DNA of 35,685 nucleotides from Alphaproteobacteria bacterium (GTDB lineage Bacteria > Pseudomonadota > Alphaproteobacteria > Micavibrionales > Micavibrionaceae). Both the position numbers and the translations under genes were made by a program. Position 1 is the first letter of the stretch; each line of letters starts with the position of its first letter. Below, one piece after another: positions 6,915 to 16,651 of the stretch. The stretch is taken from the NCBI GenBank assembly GCA_028277665.1, contig JANQFU010000058.1, forward strand, positions 1 through 35,685, given 5' to 3'. The notes below the pieces were generated by a model that was not told where the DNA came from, searched no databases, and saw only the letters and a program-made list of their open reading frames with translations.

Positions 6915-9142
6915 GGTCGGCATGTCTGGCAGCTTCTGCCCGACTCCCGCAACCATCCGCCAAGGAGAGCCCCGCCGAGGAGAAAGGCCCAGAGAATAAA
7001 GGGCAGGAGCGGATGACGGGTCACGGAGTCGTTCCGGTATGTCACGGCATTGCGCAAATCGATCACGCCGTTGTGGATCCCCCCCGGACGAACGGAGCGG
7101 GCCAGGCGCACCGGCGGTACACCATCTTTTTGATAGACAAAAATCTCTCCGCCGCTGTGGTGCACATAAGGCGCGAGATGCGCGTCTGTTGTCACGACGT
7201 CGCGATATTCCGGGGTATCCGGATCACCGGCGTAGATGTGCCGGCTTTTTCCGGTTACGGGATCTTCGAGACGATAGAGCCCGTCCTGATCGAGAGCCGC
7301 CGTCCCCTGTACCCATCCCCTCATGTTCGAAAATTCCGGAAGGGGGAGAAGCGGGATTGTCTGCGCCCGATCATCCGGGCGGCATAGGCGGACGTCGATT
7401 TTCTCTTCGGTCAGGCCGGCGGTCCGGCGGCGGATGCGCAGGGTTTTGCCGCTCTGAGTGATCTCGAGCGCGTTTTCGTCGAGCGCGGGCTCGCCCATCA
7501 ACCAGTGCACCATGCGCTGCATTAACGCAGGGTAGGGCCCGCCGCCGAGATAATGCCGCCGCCAGAGCCAAATCTGGTCCGATGTTAACTGGGCGATCCG
7601 TCCCTCTCCGACATGTGCGAGAAGTAAAAGAGGATCTTTCTGTTCTCCACGGAGCAAGACTTGCGGCCCTTTATCCGAAGCAGAAATTTCCGGGTTTGGA
7701 ACGACCCGGACCTGACGCAGCCACGGCCCGGTGCTCTTCCCGGCATTGCCGAGGATTTCTGTGACCGGATGAATGTTTCCGAGCTCCGTCAGGCGCGGCT
7801 GGATCTCTGCGGTGTAAACAACATTCCTTTCGGGATCCGGGAGACCGGGTAAAATCGGGCCGAGCGGGCCTTCAGCCAGAGAGCGCGCCGGGTCGGCAAA
7901 CGCGGGGCCGTTGACGACGAGCAGGCCGCCGCCTTCCCGGACGTATCGTGCGATATTCTCGAAATAATGTTGCGGCAGAATCCGCATCATCTGAAAGCGG
8001 TCGAAAACGATCAGGTCGAAGTCATAGAGTTTTTTCTCGAACAACTCGTTGATCGGAAAGACAATCAGGGCCATATCGTTTTGCGGCGTCGGGTCGATTT
8101 TCTGCGGCTGACGCAAGATTGTGAAATGGACGAGATCGATCCCGGGATCGCCGGTCAGCAGATCCCGCCATGTTCGCCCGCCGTTATGCGGCAGCCCGGA
8201 GACGAGCAGGACTTTCAGCCGGTCCCGGATCCCGTTGATTCGCAGCGCACGGGTATTATTGCGCGCGGTTAATTCTCCCGGCGCCGGCGGCGCATGAATT
8301 TCGGCAATGATCTCGCCATTATGCGGAACGGGAATATCGACATCGGCCGGAACGCCCGGACGCACGTTCATAAAGCGGACGTCCCCGTCTTCGCTGCGGA
8401 TCCTGACGGAGACGACATCCCCCTCTTTCGCCTCTGACGGCGTATCAATCACCCGAAAGGTCACTTTCACCGTTTTGCCGGCAATCCCGTAAGCCGGCGC
8501 GCTCAAAATCTCGACACGCCGGTCGAATGCCGCCGGATCTCCTGTCAGGATCGCATGAACCGGACCGTAGGGAGATGCGGAGCCCGCCACGTTCCTGCCT
8601 TCGCCTTCGTCTTCGCCGTTTTCTTTATCAATATTCGGGACGTCCTGTACCTGTCCGTCTGTGATCAGGATCAACCCGGCGCGCCGGGACGGGGGCACAT
8701 CCGCGAACAGACGCTCTGCCGCCGCAAAAAGGGCCGTGCGCGGATCGGTAAAACCGGTTCCCGAAAAATATGCGGGCGCATACCGGACCTCCGGCGGGGA
8801 GGATAGCCCCTGAAAGCGGGATTTGAGCGCATCCAGTGCCGCAGCACTTTGCGCGGCGCGCGCTTCGAAAGATTGGGACAAGGACGTATCCGTCACGACC
8901 CCGACCACAGGCGGCAAAGGGGTGCGCACCGTCTCCAGCACGGACGGCCCGGAAAGAAGGAGCAAGGTTCCCGCTACAAAAAGGAAACGCCATCCGCCGC
9001 CCCGGGCACGCCAGTAGAGCGAAACGCCGAGCAGAAGCAGGGCGAGAGTCCCTCCCGCAATCATCATCCACAAAGGAGCCTCCGGGGACCAGAGGAGATG
9101 CGTATGAATGTCGATGCCGATGCCCATAAAATCAATCATCAT
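6890..9142 (-). CDS. Bat-operon membrane protein with vWA-like N-terminal half
   Basis: This 750-residue protein is the last gene of the MoxR/DUF58/DUF4159 operon. Two membrane segments (about 24-45 and 51-66) precede a region starting VVGVVTDTSLSQS, where Asp85, Ser87 and Ser89 give a DxSxS metal-ion-adhesion motif of a von Willebrand A domain; a second hallmark, LILITDGQVQD, follows. The middle contains a glutamine-amidotransferase-like fold (REGGGLLVVNGPAF), common in this family. A C-terminal membrane helix (LLPFILWAFLLGGALLGG) ends it. It overlaps the upstream gene by ATGA. The operon as a whole is a MoxR-type chaperone system acting at the membrane on periplasmic targets; the exact substrate is unknown. 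Its 3' end converges with and overlaps the Crp gene. Confidence 0.85.
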   Translation of the reverse strand: MMIDFMGIGIDIHTHLLWSPEAPLWMMIAGGTLALLLLGVSLYWRARGGGWRFLFVAGTLLLLSGPSVLETVRTPLPPVVGVVTDTSLSQSFEARAAQSAAALDALKSRFQGLSSPPEVRYAPAYFSGTGFTDPRTALFAAAERLFADVPPSRRAGLILITDGQVQDVPNIDKENGEDEGEGRNVAGSASPYGPVHAILTGDPAAFDRRVEILSAPAYGIAGKTVKVTFRVIDTPSEAKEGDVVSVRIRSEDGDVRFMNVRPGVPADVDIPVPHNGEIIAEIHAPPAPGELTARNNTRALRINGIRDRLKVLLVSGLPHNGGRTWRDLLTGDPGIDLVHFTILRQPQKIDPTPQNDMALIVFPINELFEKKLYDFDLIVFDRFQMMRILPQHYFENIARYVREGGGLLVVNGPAFADPARSLAEGPLGPILPGLPDPERNVVYTAEIQPRLTELGNIHPVTEILGNAGKSTGPWLRQVRVVPNPEISASDKGPQVLLRGEQKDPLLLLAHVGEGRIAQLTSDQIWLWRRHYLGGGPYPALMQRMVHWLMGEPALDENALEITQSGKTLRIRRRTAGLTEEKIDVRLCRPDDRAQTIPLLPLPEFSNMRGWVQGTAALDQDGLYRLEDPVTGKSRHIYAGDPDTPEYRDVVTTDAHLAPYVHHSGGEIFVYQKDGVPPVRLARSVRPGGIHNGVIDLRNAVTYRNDSVTRHPLLPFILWAFLLGGALLGGWLRESGRSCQTCRPYTLNLHR

Positions 9143-11976
9143 CGTCCGAGCCTCTCCAGAATTTTGGGGAGATGGATTTGATCGGCCTTGTAATTCCCGG
9201 TGAGCGCATACATCACCAGATTGACCCCGAAACGCTCTGCGAGGATGAGGTCTGCGCTCTGCGACCCTTGCGCCGACAGGGCCCAGGCTCCGGCCCAGTC
9301 ATGAGCCCCGATGATCACCGGAGAAACGGGATAGGCATCGTCACTCTTCCCGGCGGTCCAGAGCGGCGCGCCGTCATACAGACCCGGCACCCGGCCCGGA
9401 AGGAGATAATAACTGCGGAACAGGACATGATCTTTCGGGGCGCGCACAAGCGGCGGAAGGCCGAGCCCGTTCGTGATCTCGCGCAGTTCCCGGACTTGCG
9501 CAGAGGCGACCGGACTATCCTGCAGGCTCGCATCGCGCGTATCAAAAAAAATCATGCCGCCATAGGCCAGATAGGCCCGCAGCGCAGCGCGCCGGGCGGC
9601 AGAAGAGGGCGCATCCGAATCCGGGCGGCCGTCAAGCGGCCAGTAGATCAACGGAAAAAACGAGAGCGGATCGCGGCCCGGAACCACCGGGACGACGCCG
9701 GCGGGCTCCACGGATGTTCGTGCCGCCAGAAGTCCCGCCAAAGCGTTGAGGCCGCGTTCCGTGCGGTTATCAAGATCCGCCCGGCCGCTTGGCACATACG
9801 CCAGATAAATTTCTCCCGCGAGCTCTTCCGGCGGTGGAAGCGACGCGGCTCCGGCCGGACGCGCAAGAGGAGCGAATAAAAGAAAAACACAGATAAAGAA
9901 AAGACAAGATAATAAGCGGCCGGCCGCCCGCACCGAGGTCGCCGGCCGTGTAATCCAGAGCGTAACAATCCAGTCAATCAGAAACAGAAAAAGTGCCGTG
10001 AGCATAAGCGGGGCGAAGAGGCTTGCCTCCCGGTCGTCTCCGGGGGTGAGGCGGGTCACGCCGCGCGGCAGGCGTTCGAGTTTTTCCGGATAAGAGATAT
10101 GCTTCCCGGCATTCAGGGCCGAATCCGCCCCGTCGTCCGATCTGTTTTGATCGCGGTAACGCCCCGGCGGGCTTTTCGGGCCGGGGATCAGGGCGGCGGA
10201 TTCCGGCGTCACGGGAAGAAAATCCGCAGGCGGCGGCTGAAGGCGGCCGTACCCGTCCAGAATCTGAACAGGCCGCAAACCGGCGGCCGCGGCATGGTTC
10301 TTGTCTATCGCCTGCGCCTCTTGCGCCGTCAGACCGGCAAACCGGCGCAGCATCTCGACATAAAATCCGGACAGACATAAATCCGACCAGCCGGGTCCGG
10401 CCGTCGTGTGGACGAGAATGAAGGAGCCTTGCCCGGAGAACCGGCCTGTGACCAGCGGCGTGCCGTCTTCCAGAGTGGCCCAGCTTTGCGCGGGGCCGTC
10501 GTCTCCGGCCAGCGGATCGCTCAAAATCTGGTTCCGGACCCGGACGTCTTTCCCCCCTTCAAGCGCGGCCAGCGGGCTTTGGGACGGTATGGGCGCGATC
10601 GCGAGCGGCGTCCCTTGCGAAAACGCGCCCTCCGAAAACCGTCCGCCGGTGCGCACCGGCACAGGCACGAGAACGGGTTCCGAGGCCGCCATTTTCGGTC
10701 CCGCGAAACGCACGAGAACGCCGCCGCCTTCAATCCAGCGTGTCAGGCGCGCCTGCACATCATCGGGAAGCCGTCCGCTATCGGGCAGAACGATCATCTG
10801 CAACGGCGGATCCTGTGATAAAAGAGCCTCATAATCCCCCGCCAGCGGATCGGAGAATGCGGCAAGGGCACTGCCGATATAATGCGCGGGCTCATCAAGA
10901 TCGCGCGGCGCGCTCTCCGCCTCAAGCGAAAGATAACCGGTTCTGTAGGTCCGGAACCGTCGATCGAGCAAAAAGACGCTGCCTGCGCCGGGAACGCCGG
11001 TTATCCCGATGCGCGCGGCATCCCGCATGAAACGCGCGGGCATATCGATCCCGGTCCGATAAAGCGCGGGGGAAAGAGGCTTTCCGCTGTCTATCGCCTC
11101 AATCAGCGGCCGCGCCGCAAGGACGTCCCCCGCATGATCGTAAACTCTTAAAGAGACGCTCTCCGGAAAGCGGTTCCATCGCTCCGCCCCGATATCAATT
11201 TCGAATCCTGTCCCGCCCTCGCGTTTGATCCGGACACCCCGGATCAAAACCGGCGGCAATATTATGGCCTCACCCGCATCATGACGGCCGGCGGAGGGCG
11301 TTACCAGCTTGACGTCTCCCTGTTCCTGAAGTTTTTCCAGAAAACGGGTGAAGGATTCCGCGGATCCGCCGGGATATGGGGGAGAGAGGACGTCGCTCTC
11401 GCCGCCGTGCGGGATACGTTCAAGGCTCTGCGCGGCGGCTTCGTAATCCGGAAGCCACGGACGCGGGGACAGGGTTTCGAGGGCGGCGGAGACTTCCGGC
11501 GCGCTCAAAGGCCCGGAGAGATACGGCGCGGGATCCTGCCCCGGGCGGGATTGCGCCGCGCTCGTCAAAAGATAAACCGGGCGTCCCGCACGATCTGCCG
11601 CGCGCGCGATCCGCGCGGCTTCGCGCGTCATCGACGGCCAGAAGGGCGCGCTGAACAGGCTGTTTTCGAGGACGATCCGTACAGGCCCGCTTCCGGACAG
11701 CGGCGCGGCCTGACGCAGGACCGGCTGCGAGAGCGCCAAAAGGACAAGCGCGGCGAGCAGAAGGCGCAAGAGCAAAAGCCACCACGGCATGCGGGCCGCC
11801 GTCTTCGGTGTGGGCGGAACGTCATTGAGAAAACGCCATGCCGGAAACCGGATCAGCCGGGGGCGCGGCGGCAAAGTCCGGAGCAAAAACCATAGCGCCG
11901 GAAGCCCCGCAAGCCCGAGAAGGACCCACGGAGACAGGAACGTGATCTGGGATAGCGCGGCAGAAAAAGCAGACAT
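9139..11976 (-). CDS. BatA N-terminal / DUF4159 membrane protein
   Basis: A 945-residue protein combines an N-terminal BatA-type double membrane segment (ITFLSPWVLLGLAGLPALWF, about 11-30, then a second at 63-87) with a large periplasmic region, further membrane segments at about 660-715, and a C-terminal DUF4159 domain (from about LAGEIYLAYVPSGRADLDNR to the end). The position expected for a vWA metal motif reads VLENSLFSAPF, so the DxSxS motif is lost here while it is kept in the downstream partner. The gene starts nine bases after the DUF58 gene and ends in an ATGA overlap. This long BatA-DUF4159 architecture is usual for alphaproteobacterial Bat operons. Its biochemical role is not established; a stress or envelope function with MoxR is inferred. 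Confidence 0.87.
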   Translation of the reverse strand: MSAFSAALSQITFLSPWVLLGLAGLPALWFLLRTLPPRPRLIRFPAWRFLNDVPPTPKTAARMPWWLLLLRLLLAALVLLALSQPVLRQAAPLSGSGPVRIVLENSLFSAPFWPSMTREAARIARAADRAGRPVYLLTSAAQSRPGQDPAPYLSGPLSAPEVSAALETLSPRPWLPDYEAAAQSLERIPHGGESDVLSPPYPGGSAESFTRFLEKLQEQGDVKLVTPSAGRHDAGEAIILPPVLIRGVRIKREGGTGFEIDIGAERWNRFPESVSLRVYDHAGDVLAARPLIEAIDSGKPLSPALYRTGIDMPARFMRDAARIGITGVPGAGSVFLLDRRFRTYRTGYLSLEAESAPRDLDEPAHYIGSALAAFSDPLAGDYEALLSQDPPLQMIVLPDSGRLPDDVQARLTRWIEGGGVLVRFAGPKMAASEPVLVPVPVRTGGRFSEGAFSQGTPLAIAPIPSQSPLAALEGGKDVRVRNQILSDPLAGDDGPAQSWATLEDGTPLVTGRFSGQGSFILVHTTAGPGWSDLCLSGFYVEMLRRFAGLTAQEAQAIDKNHAAAAGLRPVQILDGYGRLQPPPADFLPVTPESAALIPGPKSPPGRYRDQNRSDDGADSALNAGKHISYPEKLERLPRGVTRLTPGDDREASLFAPLMLTALFLFLIDWIVTLWITRPATSVRAAGRLLSCLFFICVFLLFAPLARPAGAASLPPPEELAGEIYLAYVPSGRADLDNRTERGLNALAGLLAARTSVEPAGVVPVVPGRDPLSFFPLIYWPLDGRPDSDAPSSAARRAALRAYLAYGGMIFFDTRDASLQDSPVASAQVRELREITNGLGLPPLVRAPKDHVLFRSYYLLPGRVPGLYDGAPLWTAGKSDDAYPVSPVIIGAHDWAGAWALSAQGSQSADLILAERFGVNLVMYALTGNYKADQIHLPKILERLGR

Positions 11977-11985
11977 GCGTGATCT

Positions 11986-12939
11986 TTAGGCCTTTCCTTG
12001 TGTGAAATGGCATAGAGCGGACATGATATCCTCCGGCGGCGTGTCGGTCGCATGGCGCAGGAGACGGGCGTCATGGGCGGCGCAGGCGTCTTCGAGCGCG
12101 CTCTGATGAGCCGCAAGGCGCGCAAGATACGCCGCGCGGCTGTCTTCACAGCGGGCAAGCTCGATCCGGGGGGCTGCGGCGGCATCGGCAGTGGCAGCGG
12201 AATCTTCGAACACGACGCGGCCGCGAAAGGGAAAACGGATTTCTGCCGGATCGAGGATCTGCAGGGCGAGGATATGCGTCCCGTTCCGCGCGCAGCGCCC
12301 GAGAAAATCCCGGAAGGTCTCGGGCGGGAACAGAAAATCGCTTGCGACGGCCAGGAGGGAAGCGCCCGGCGGCAGGGTTTCCGGAAGAGGGGAGCGCATT
12401 GCGCGCGCGGGAGCGTCGCCCGGAATCGGCAGGTGGAGCAGCGCGGCGGCGAGATCGTCAAGACGGCCCTTGGCCGGCGGTGCATCCGGGCGGAGGAGGA
12501 CAGGGATGTCTCCGGATTTTTGCGCAAGAATCGCAAGCGCGGCCAGAAAAAGCTGTGCCGCGGCGCGCTTTTCCGGAAGGTTTCCGGCCGAGCGGAACGC
12601 CATGCCTGCGCCCGGATCGCACCACAGACAGACATGCCGCGTCCCGGTCCATTCTCTCTGGCGGATGAAAACCTGATCGCTGCGGGCGCTGCGCCGCCAG
12701 TCGATATCCTGCGGGCGGTCGCCGCTCTGATAGGGGCGGAATTGCCAGAAATCCGCGCCGGGACCGGCGCGTTTGCGCGGGCGCGTTCCGGGATAGGGCG
12801 AATCGGGCCGTATGCCGGGCAGGACCCCGGGACCGGCGCGTGCGGCCAGTCTGGCCGCCGCATCCAAAAGCGCGGCCGCAGAACGATATCCGCTTTGCCT
12901 TTTGGACGGGAGGAGAAGACTGGACAGACCGCTCGGCAC
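11986..12939 (-). CDS. DUF58 domain protein
   Basis: The 317-residue protein carries the DUF58 signature FRPYQSGDRPQDIDWRRSAR near residues 67-86, followed by DQVFIRQREW. DUF58 proteins are encoded next to MoxR ATPases and act as their adaptor or client; many resemble a vWA fold. The start is a GTG at 12939 with GAGGAG seven bases upstream; no better ATG exists. It follows the MoxR gene by 13 bases and precedes the BatA/DUF4159 gene by nine, so the four genes form one transcription unit. The high GC gives long spurious frames on the other strand here, which are not genes. Confidence 0.9.
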   Translation of the reverse strand: MPSGLSSLLLPSKRQSGYRSAAALLDAAARLAARAGPGVLPGIRPDSPYPGTRPRKRAGPGADFWQFRPYQSGDRPQDIDWRRSARSDQVFIRQREWTGTRHVCLWCDPGAGMAFRSAGNLPEKRAAAQLFLAALAILAQKSGDIPVLLRPDAPPAKGRLDDLAAALLHLPIPGDAPARAMRSPLPETLPPGASLLAVASDFLFPPETFRDFLGRCARNGTHILALQILDPAEIRFPFRGRVVFEDSAATADAAAAPRIELARCEDSRAAYLARLAAHQSALEDACAAHDARLLRHATDTPPEDIMSALCHFTQGKA

Positions 12940-12952
12940 GATGGGACTCCTC

Positions 12953-13966
12953 TTACAATGTCTCGGCGGCGCGGCGGATCAGCGTATCCTTGTCGAGCCC
13001 GTCCGCGCGCGCGCGGTAGCTCAGCTCCATGCGGTGCTTGAGAACCGGCACGGCAAGATCGATGACGTCGTCGGTCGACGGCGCGCTGCGCCCGTCCAGA
13101 AGGGCTTTGGCCCGGATCGCAAGCATCAGGGATTGCGCTCCGCGCGGCCCCGGCGCCCAGAGCAGGGGCGCACCGGCTCCTTCCGTGTTCACAGGATTCG
13201 TATCCGGGTGACGCAGGCGGCGCACGAGTTTGAGAATGGCCTCGATCGCGTCGTCCGGGACCGGCATGCCGCGCACGAAATGCTGGAGACCGCCCAGATC
13301 ATCCGGGGAAAAGACGGTTTCCGCCGCGCTGCGGCTTTGCCCCGTCGTCGCGAGGAGCATCTCCTTTTCGGCCTGTTTTGTGGGATAATCGACGTCAATC
13401 TGCATCAGAAACCGGTCGAGTTGCGCCTCGGGGAGCGGATAGGTGCCTTCCTGCTCGATCGGGTTCTGGGTGGCCAGAACGTGGAACGGGCGGGGCAGGG
13501 CATGCGTTTTGCCGCTGATGCTGACCTCGCCTTCCTGCATGGCCTGAAGCAGGGCGCTTTGCGTGCGCGGGCTTGCGCGGTTGATCTCGTCCGCCATCAG
13601 GAAATGTGTAAAAACCGGCCCTTCGATGAACCGGAAGCCGCGCTTTCCGGATCCGTTTTCTTCAAGGATTTCGGAGCCGAGCACGTCCGAGGGCATCAGA
13701 TCCGGCGTGCACTGGATCCGGCTATGCGTGAGGCCGAGGACTTTTGAAACGCCGGCGACAAGCAGGGTCTTTCCGAGACCCGGGACGCCGATCAAAAGAA
13801 CATGCCCGCCCGAGAGCAGCGCCGAGAGAGTCAGGTCGATGACGCGGTCCTGCCCTAGAATAATGCGCCCGACTTCCTCCCGCGCTGTCCGGCAGAGATC
13901 CTGCGCGGTTTCGAAAGCGGTGTCGGCGTCGATGTCGATATGGGGCGTGTTTTTTCGGGCGGTCAT
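12953..13966 (-). CDS. MoxR-family AAA+ ATPase
   Basis: MoxR ATPases act as chaperones that assemble or activate protein complexes, typically with DUF58 and vWA partners encoded beside them. The 337-residue protein has Walker A GVPGLGKT (60-67), Walker B FLMADEINR (122-130), the sensor region ATQNP (165-169) and the arginine-bearing SPRTQSALLQAMQE after Walker B. Length and motifs are complete. AGGGAG lies eight bases before the ATG. It is the first gene of the Bat operon and is divergent from cca; the 65-bp gap 13967-14031 must hold promoters for both and contains the short palindrome GTTGAACAAC, whose role is unknown. Confidence 0.95.
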   Translation of the reverse strand: MTARKNTPHIDIDADTAFETAQDLCRTAREEVGRIILGQDRVIDLTLSALLSGGHVLLIGVPGLGKTLLVAGVSKVLGLTHSRIQCTPDLMPSDVLGSEILEENGSGKRGFRFIEGPVFTHFLMADEINRASPRTQSALLQAMQEGEVSISGKTHALPRPFHVLATQNPIEQEGTYPLPEAQLDRFLMQIDVDYPTKQAEKEMLLATTGQSRSAAETVFSPDDLGGLQHFVRGMPVPDDAIEAILKLVRRLRHPDTNPVNTEGAGAPLLWAPGPRGAQSLMLAIRAKALLDGRSAPSTDDVIDLAVPVLKHRMELSYRARADGLDKDTLIRRAAETL

Positions 13967-14031
13967 TCCGGGCTCCCTTTATGGGGGTGAAAGAGTCTGA
14001 TATGTTTTGTTGAACAACTAGCAGATTTTCC

Positions 14032-15321
14032 ATGAACCTGAAACCTGTTGCGCGTATTGATCCGGAAAATAACGCCGCGGCGGCATGGCTCCGCGGTGCG
14101 GCGGCGCGCGCGGTGATGAGCGCCCTTCACGAAGACGCCCTGTTTGTTGGCGGCTGCGTCCGCAATGCCCTGCTGGGCGCGTCCGTCAAGGATGTGGATC
14201 TGGCCACGCCCAAAACGCCGGAGGCCGTTATCGCGGATCTCAAAGCCGCCGGATTGTCTTACGCGCCGACCGGGATCGACCACGGCACGGTCACGGCGAT
14301 TGTCAAAACGCCGGACGGCGCATATCAGACTTTCGAGATCACGACCCTGCGCCGGGATCTCAGGACGGACGGCCGCCACGCGGTTGTCGATTTCACGCAA
14401 GACTGGGCGGAAGACGCCCGGCGGCGGGATTTTACAATGAACACGCTTCTTGCGGACGGGAAGGGCAATGTCTTCGATCCGACCGGCGAGGGCTATGCGG
14501 ATCTGCAGGCCGGGCGCGTGCGGTTTGTCGGGCCTCCCCGCGCGCGAATCCGGGAGGATTACCTGCGTATTCTGCGTTTCTTCCGTTTTTCGGCGCGCTA
14601 CGGATCGGGCGGGCTCGATCCGGACGGGCTCGCCGCCTGCGCCGAAGAACGGGCGGGGCTGGATACGCTCTCCCGGGAGCGGATCATGCAGGAGGTTTTC
14701 CGCCTTCTGGGGGAGGTAAGTTCTGTGGATAAAACCGTGGATATCCTGTGGACGTTAAATGAATACAATTTTTTATCCCCGATTTTTTCAGACCCGGAAG
14801 GGATCCACTGGTACAAAAATCTGATAAAGAACGGGAGAATACATTCCGGCGATATAACCCGCCTGATCGCCTGCGCAAACAAGCTCTCTCTTGCGGATAT
14901 GGAGAAATATCTCCTTTTCTCGAACGCGCAGAAAAGGGCGTTTCTGGATATCGTCAAATGTATGCGCGATCCGTTTACCCAGAAAACCGCGATCTACCAT
15001 TACGGTTATCCGGTCGTGGGGCAGGCGCTCGCGCTTGCTGCCGCCCGGCCCGATGCGCCGGACTTATCCATAGATGTGGATGACTATCTGGCTTTGAAAG
15101 ACTGGCGTCCGCCGGTTTTCCCCGTGACAGGGCATGATGTAAAAGATCTCCGCCCGGATCTGAGCGGCCCCGAAATCGGCGCGGCGCTCCGGGAGGCGGA
15201 AAACTGGTGGCTTGCACAGGATTTCCTTCCGGACCGGGATGCCTGTCTGGCATATCTCGCCGGAGAAAGGTTAAATCAGGTGTTTGATCCACACCATCAC
15301 TGGACGGGATCAAACAGCTAA
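14032..15321 (+). CDS. cca: CCA tRNA nucleotidyltransferase / poly(A) polymerase family
   Basis: The enzyme adds or repairs the 3' CCA of tRNAs with CTP and ATP, without a template. The 429-residue protein starts its head domain with [10 protein letters not shown] and the catalytic carboxylates in KDVDLAT; the nucleotide-selecting motif [11 protein letters not shown] follows at about 130, then [23 protein letters not shown], the class II neck motif. The C-terminal half is alphaproteobacterial in type, without an HD domain. The ATG has no clear Shine-Dalgarno. The two tRNA genes in this window already encode CCA, so the enzyme would be mainly a repair activity for them. It converges on fdxA with overlapping stop codons. 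Confidence 0.95.
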   Translation: MNLKPVARIDPENNAAAAWLRGAAARAVMSALHEDALFVGGCVRNALLGASVKDVDLATPKTPEAVIADLKAAGLSYAPTGIDHGTVTAIVKTPDGAYQTFEITTLRRDLRTDGRHAVVDFTQDWAEDARRRDFTMNTLLADGKGNVFDPTGEGYADLQAGRVRFVGPPRARIREDYLRILRFFRFSARYGSGGLDPDGLAACAEERAGLDTLSRERIMQEVFRLLGEVSSVDKTVDILWTLNEYNFLSPIFSDPEGIHWYKNLIKNGRIHSGDITRLIACANKLSLADMEKYLLFSNAQKRAFLDIVKCMRDPFTQKTAIYHYGYPVVGQALALAAARPDAPDLSIDVDDYLALKDWRPPVFPVTGHDVKDLRPDLSGPEIGAALREAENWWLAQDFLPDRDACLAYLAGERLNQVFDPHHHWTGSNS

Positions 15322-15656
15322 TCTCCTTCACCGGGAGCCGGGCTGAAATATTTCTCAAATTTGTCTTCGACGTCCTTATAGTCGTCCGCATCGGGCGGGG
15401 CAGGTTTTTTTCGCGTGATATTCGGCCATTTTTCCGAGTATTCGCGGTTCATTTCAAGAAATTTCTCCGCGCGCGGATCAAGGTCCGAAACAATGGCTTC
15501 GGCCGGACATTCCGGCTCGCACACGCCGCAATCGATGCATTCGTCCGGGTTGATTACAAGCATATTTTCCCCCTCATAAAAACAATCGACCGGGCAGACA
15601 TCGACGCAATCCGTGTATTTACACTTGATACAGATATCGAGCACCACGTATGGCAT
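15318..15656 (-). CDS. fdxA: 7Fe ferredoxin (FdxA type)
   Basis: This 112-residue electron carrier resembles Azotobacter ferredoxin [18 protein letters not shown] carries the cysteines of the [3Fe-4S] site plus one for the second cluster, and [15 protein letters not shown] provides the [4Fe-4S] ligands. An acidic C-terminal extension of about 50 residues with [14 protein letters not shown] is typical of the proteobacterial FdxA family. AGGAG lies six bases before the ATG. The gene stands alone and its stop overlaps that of cca on the opposite strand. The redox partner cannot be told from context. Confidence 0.96.
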   Translation of the reverse strand: MPYVVLDICIKCKYTDCVDVCPVDCFYEGENMLVINPDECIDCGVCEPECPAEAIVSDLDPRAEKFLEMNREYSEKWPNITRKKPAPPDADDYKDVEDKFEKYFSPAPGEGD

Positions 15657-15760
15657 GACCGGCTCCTGTTTTAGGGAAAATTTTTGCTTGTCATGGACAG
15701 AAAATCTCTATATCAGGCAGGCTAGGTAAAGGCAAATTTTTTGCCCTCTATTTTTACATA

Positions 15761-16651
15761 ATGTTTGACATTTTTTTTTGGATTAATTATAAACGCCCAA
15801 TGGATACAGGACCCGACATAGAAGCAGTTATTGCTCTCGGCAAACCCCAAAGGGATGGGACGATAGTCCTTGACCCGGAAGCTGTGGCCCGCCTGACGGC
15901 CTTTGTTAAAGGGGTTGTCCAAGAAAATGAAGTCCTTAGGGCAGGATCGGTAACGGATCCCCTGACAGGCCTTTATAATAAAAAGGGTTTTGACGATTTG
16001 CTGGAGCAGACTGTTGCGCGCTGCCGGCGGAAAGGGGAAGAAGATGCCGCCATCGTATACATGGATGTAAATTACCTGAAGAGAGTCAATGACACATTCG
16101 GTCATCAGGTGGGGGATGAGCTTCTTAAATGTGTCGGGGAAGCCCTGTCTGGATTTGTTCGGTCGGGAGATGTTGCTGCCCATTTAAGCGGCGATGAATT
16201 CGCTCTAATTATCACCAAAAACAAAGATGATAAAGATTTTCCGGCCGCGGCCATGACGCGTCTTGAAAATGCGCTAAACAATCTTGTTCTGGAAATTTTA
16301 TATGAAGGAAAAGCCTTCAACATGGCCGTATACATGGCTTATGGGGCTGTTTGTGTTTCCAGTCATGCCAGCGTTGAGGAGATCAAAGCTGCAGCTGATG
16401 AAAAAATGTATGAAAATAAAAATGCCGGAAAGGCGCGAAGAGAGCCGGGACATCCGATAGAAGGGATTATGTTCCCGGGGCAAAATTTTCCGCCTGGGGT
16501 TATAAAAGGCGACAGAGGCGCGGGTAATGGTGGATTCCTTAAGCAGGTTTGGGACAGGGTTATAAGAGGAGGCTTGCAATTAGTATCAGGATCTGCTCTA
16601 AATACGGCCTCCAGAGCGGCCGACGGGCCCTCAGCAGGACCGGGCGGTTAG
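15761..16651 (+). CDS. GGDEF-domain protein (putative diguanylate cyclase, SGDEF variant)
   Basis: The 296-residue protein has a short N-terminal part without a recognisable sensor, then a GGDEF domain from DPLTGLYNKKGFDDL (about 66-80) to DEKMYENKN. The active-site motif is SGDEF (143-147), a variant tolerated in some active cyclases; the metal Asp102 in YMDVNYLK is present. RSGD (134-137) ends five residues before it, the exact spacing of the inhibitory c-di-GMP I-site. A 55-residue tail follows the domain. No Shine-Dalgarno is evident at ATG 15761; the ATG at 15800 is an alternative. Base composition is AT-richer than the neighbours. The stop codon lies inside the tRNA-Val gene, so the C-terminus is partly encoded by tRNA sequence. 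Confidence 0.88.
   Translation: MFDIFFWINYKRPMDTGPDIEAVIALGKPQRDGTIVLDPEAVARLTAFVKGVVQENEVLRAGSVTDPLTGLYNKKGFDDLLEQTVARCRRKGEEDAAIVYMDVNYLKRVNDTFGHQVGDELLKCVGEALSGFVRSGDVAAHLSGDEFALIITKNKDDKDFPAAAMTRLENALNNLVLEILYEGKAFNMAVYMAYGAVCVSSHASVEEIKAAADEKMYENKNAGKARREPGHPIEGIMFPGQNFPPGVIKGDRGAGNGGFLKQVWDRVIRGGLQLVSGSALNTASRAADGPSAGPGG

Noticed and set aside
12052-13041. 329-codon plus-strand frame over the DUF58 and MoxR genes
   Set aside because: The composition is Arg/Gly/Ala-rich nonsense and it lies opposite two well-supported genes.
15688-15714. TTGTCA/TATATC as promoter of the GGDEF gene
   Set aside because: The spacer is only 15 bp and the start codon has no ribosome site, so the call is too weak.
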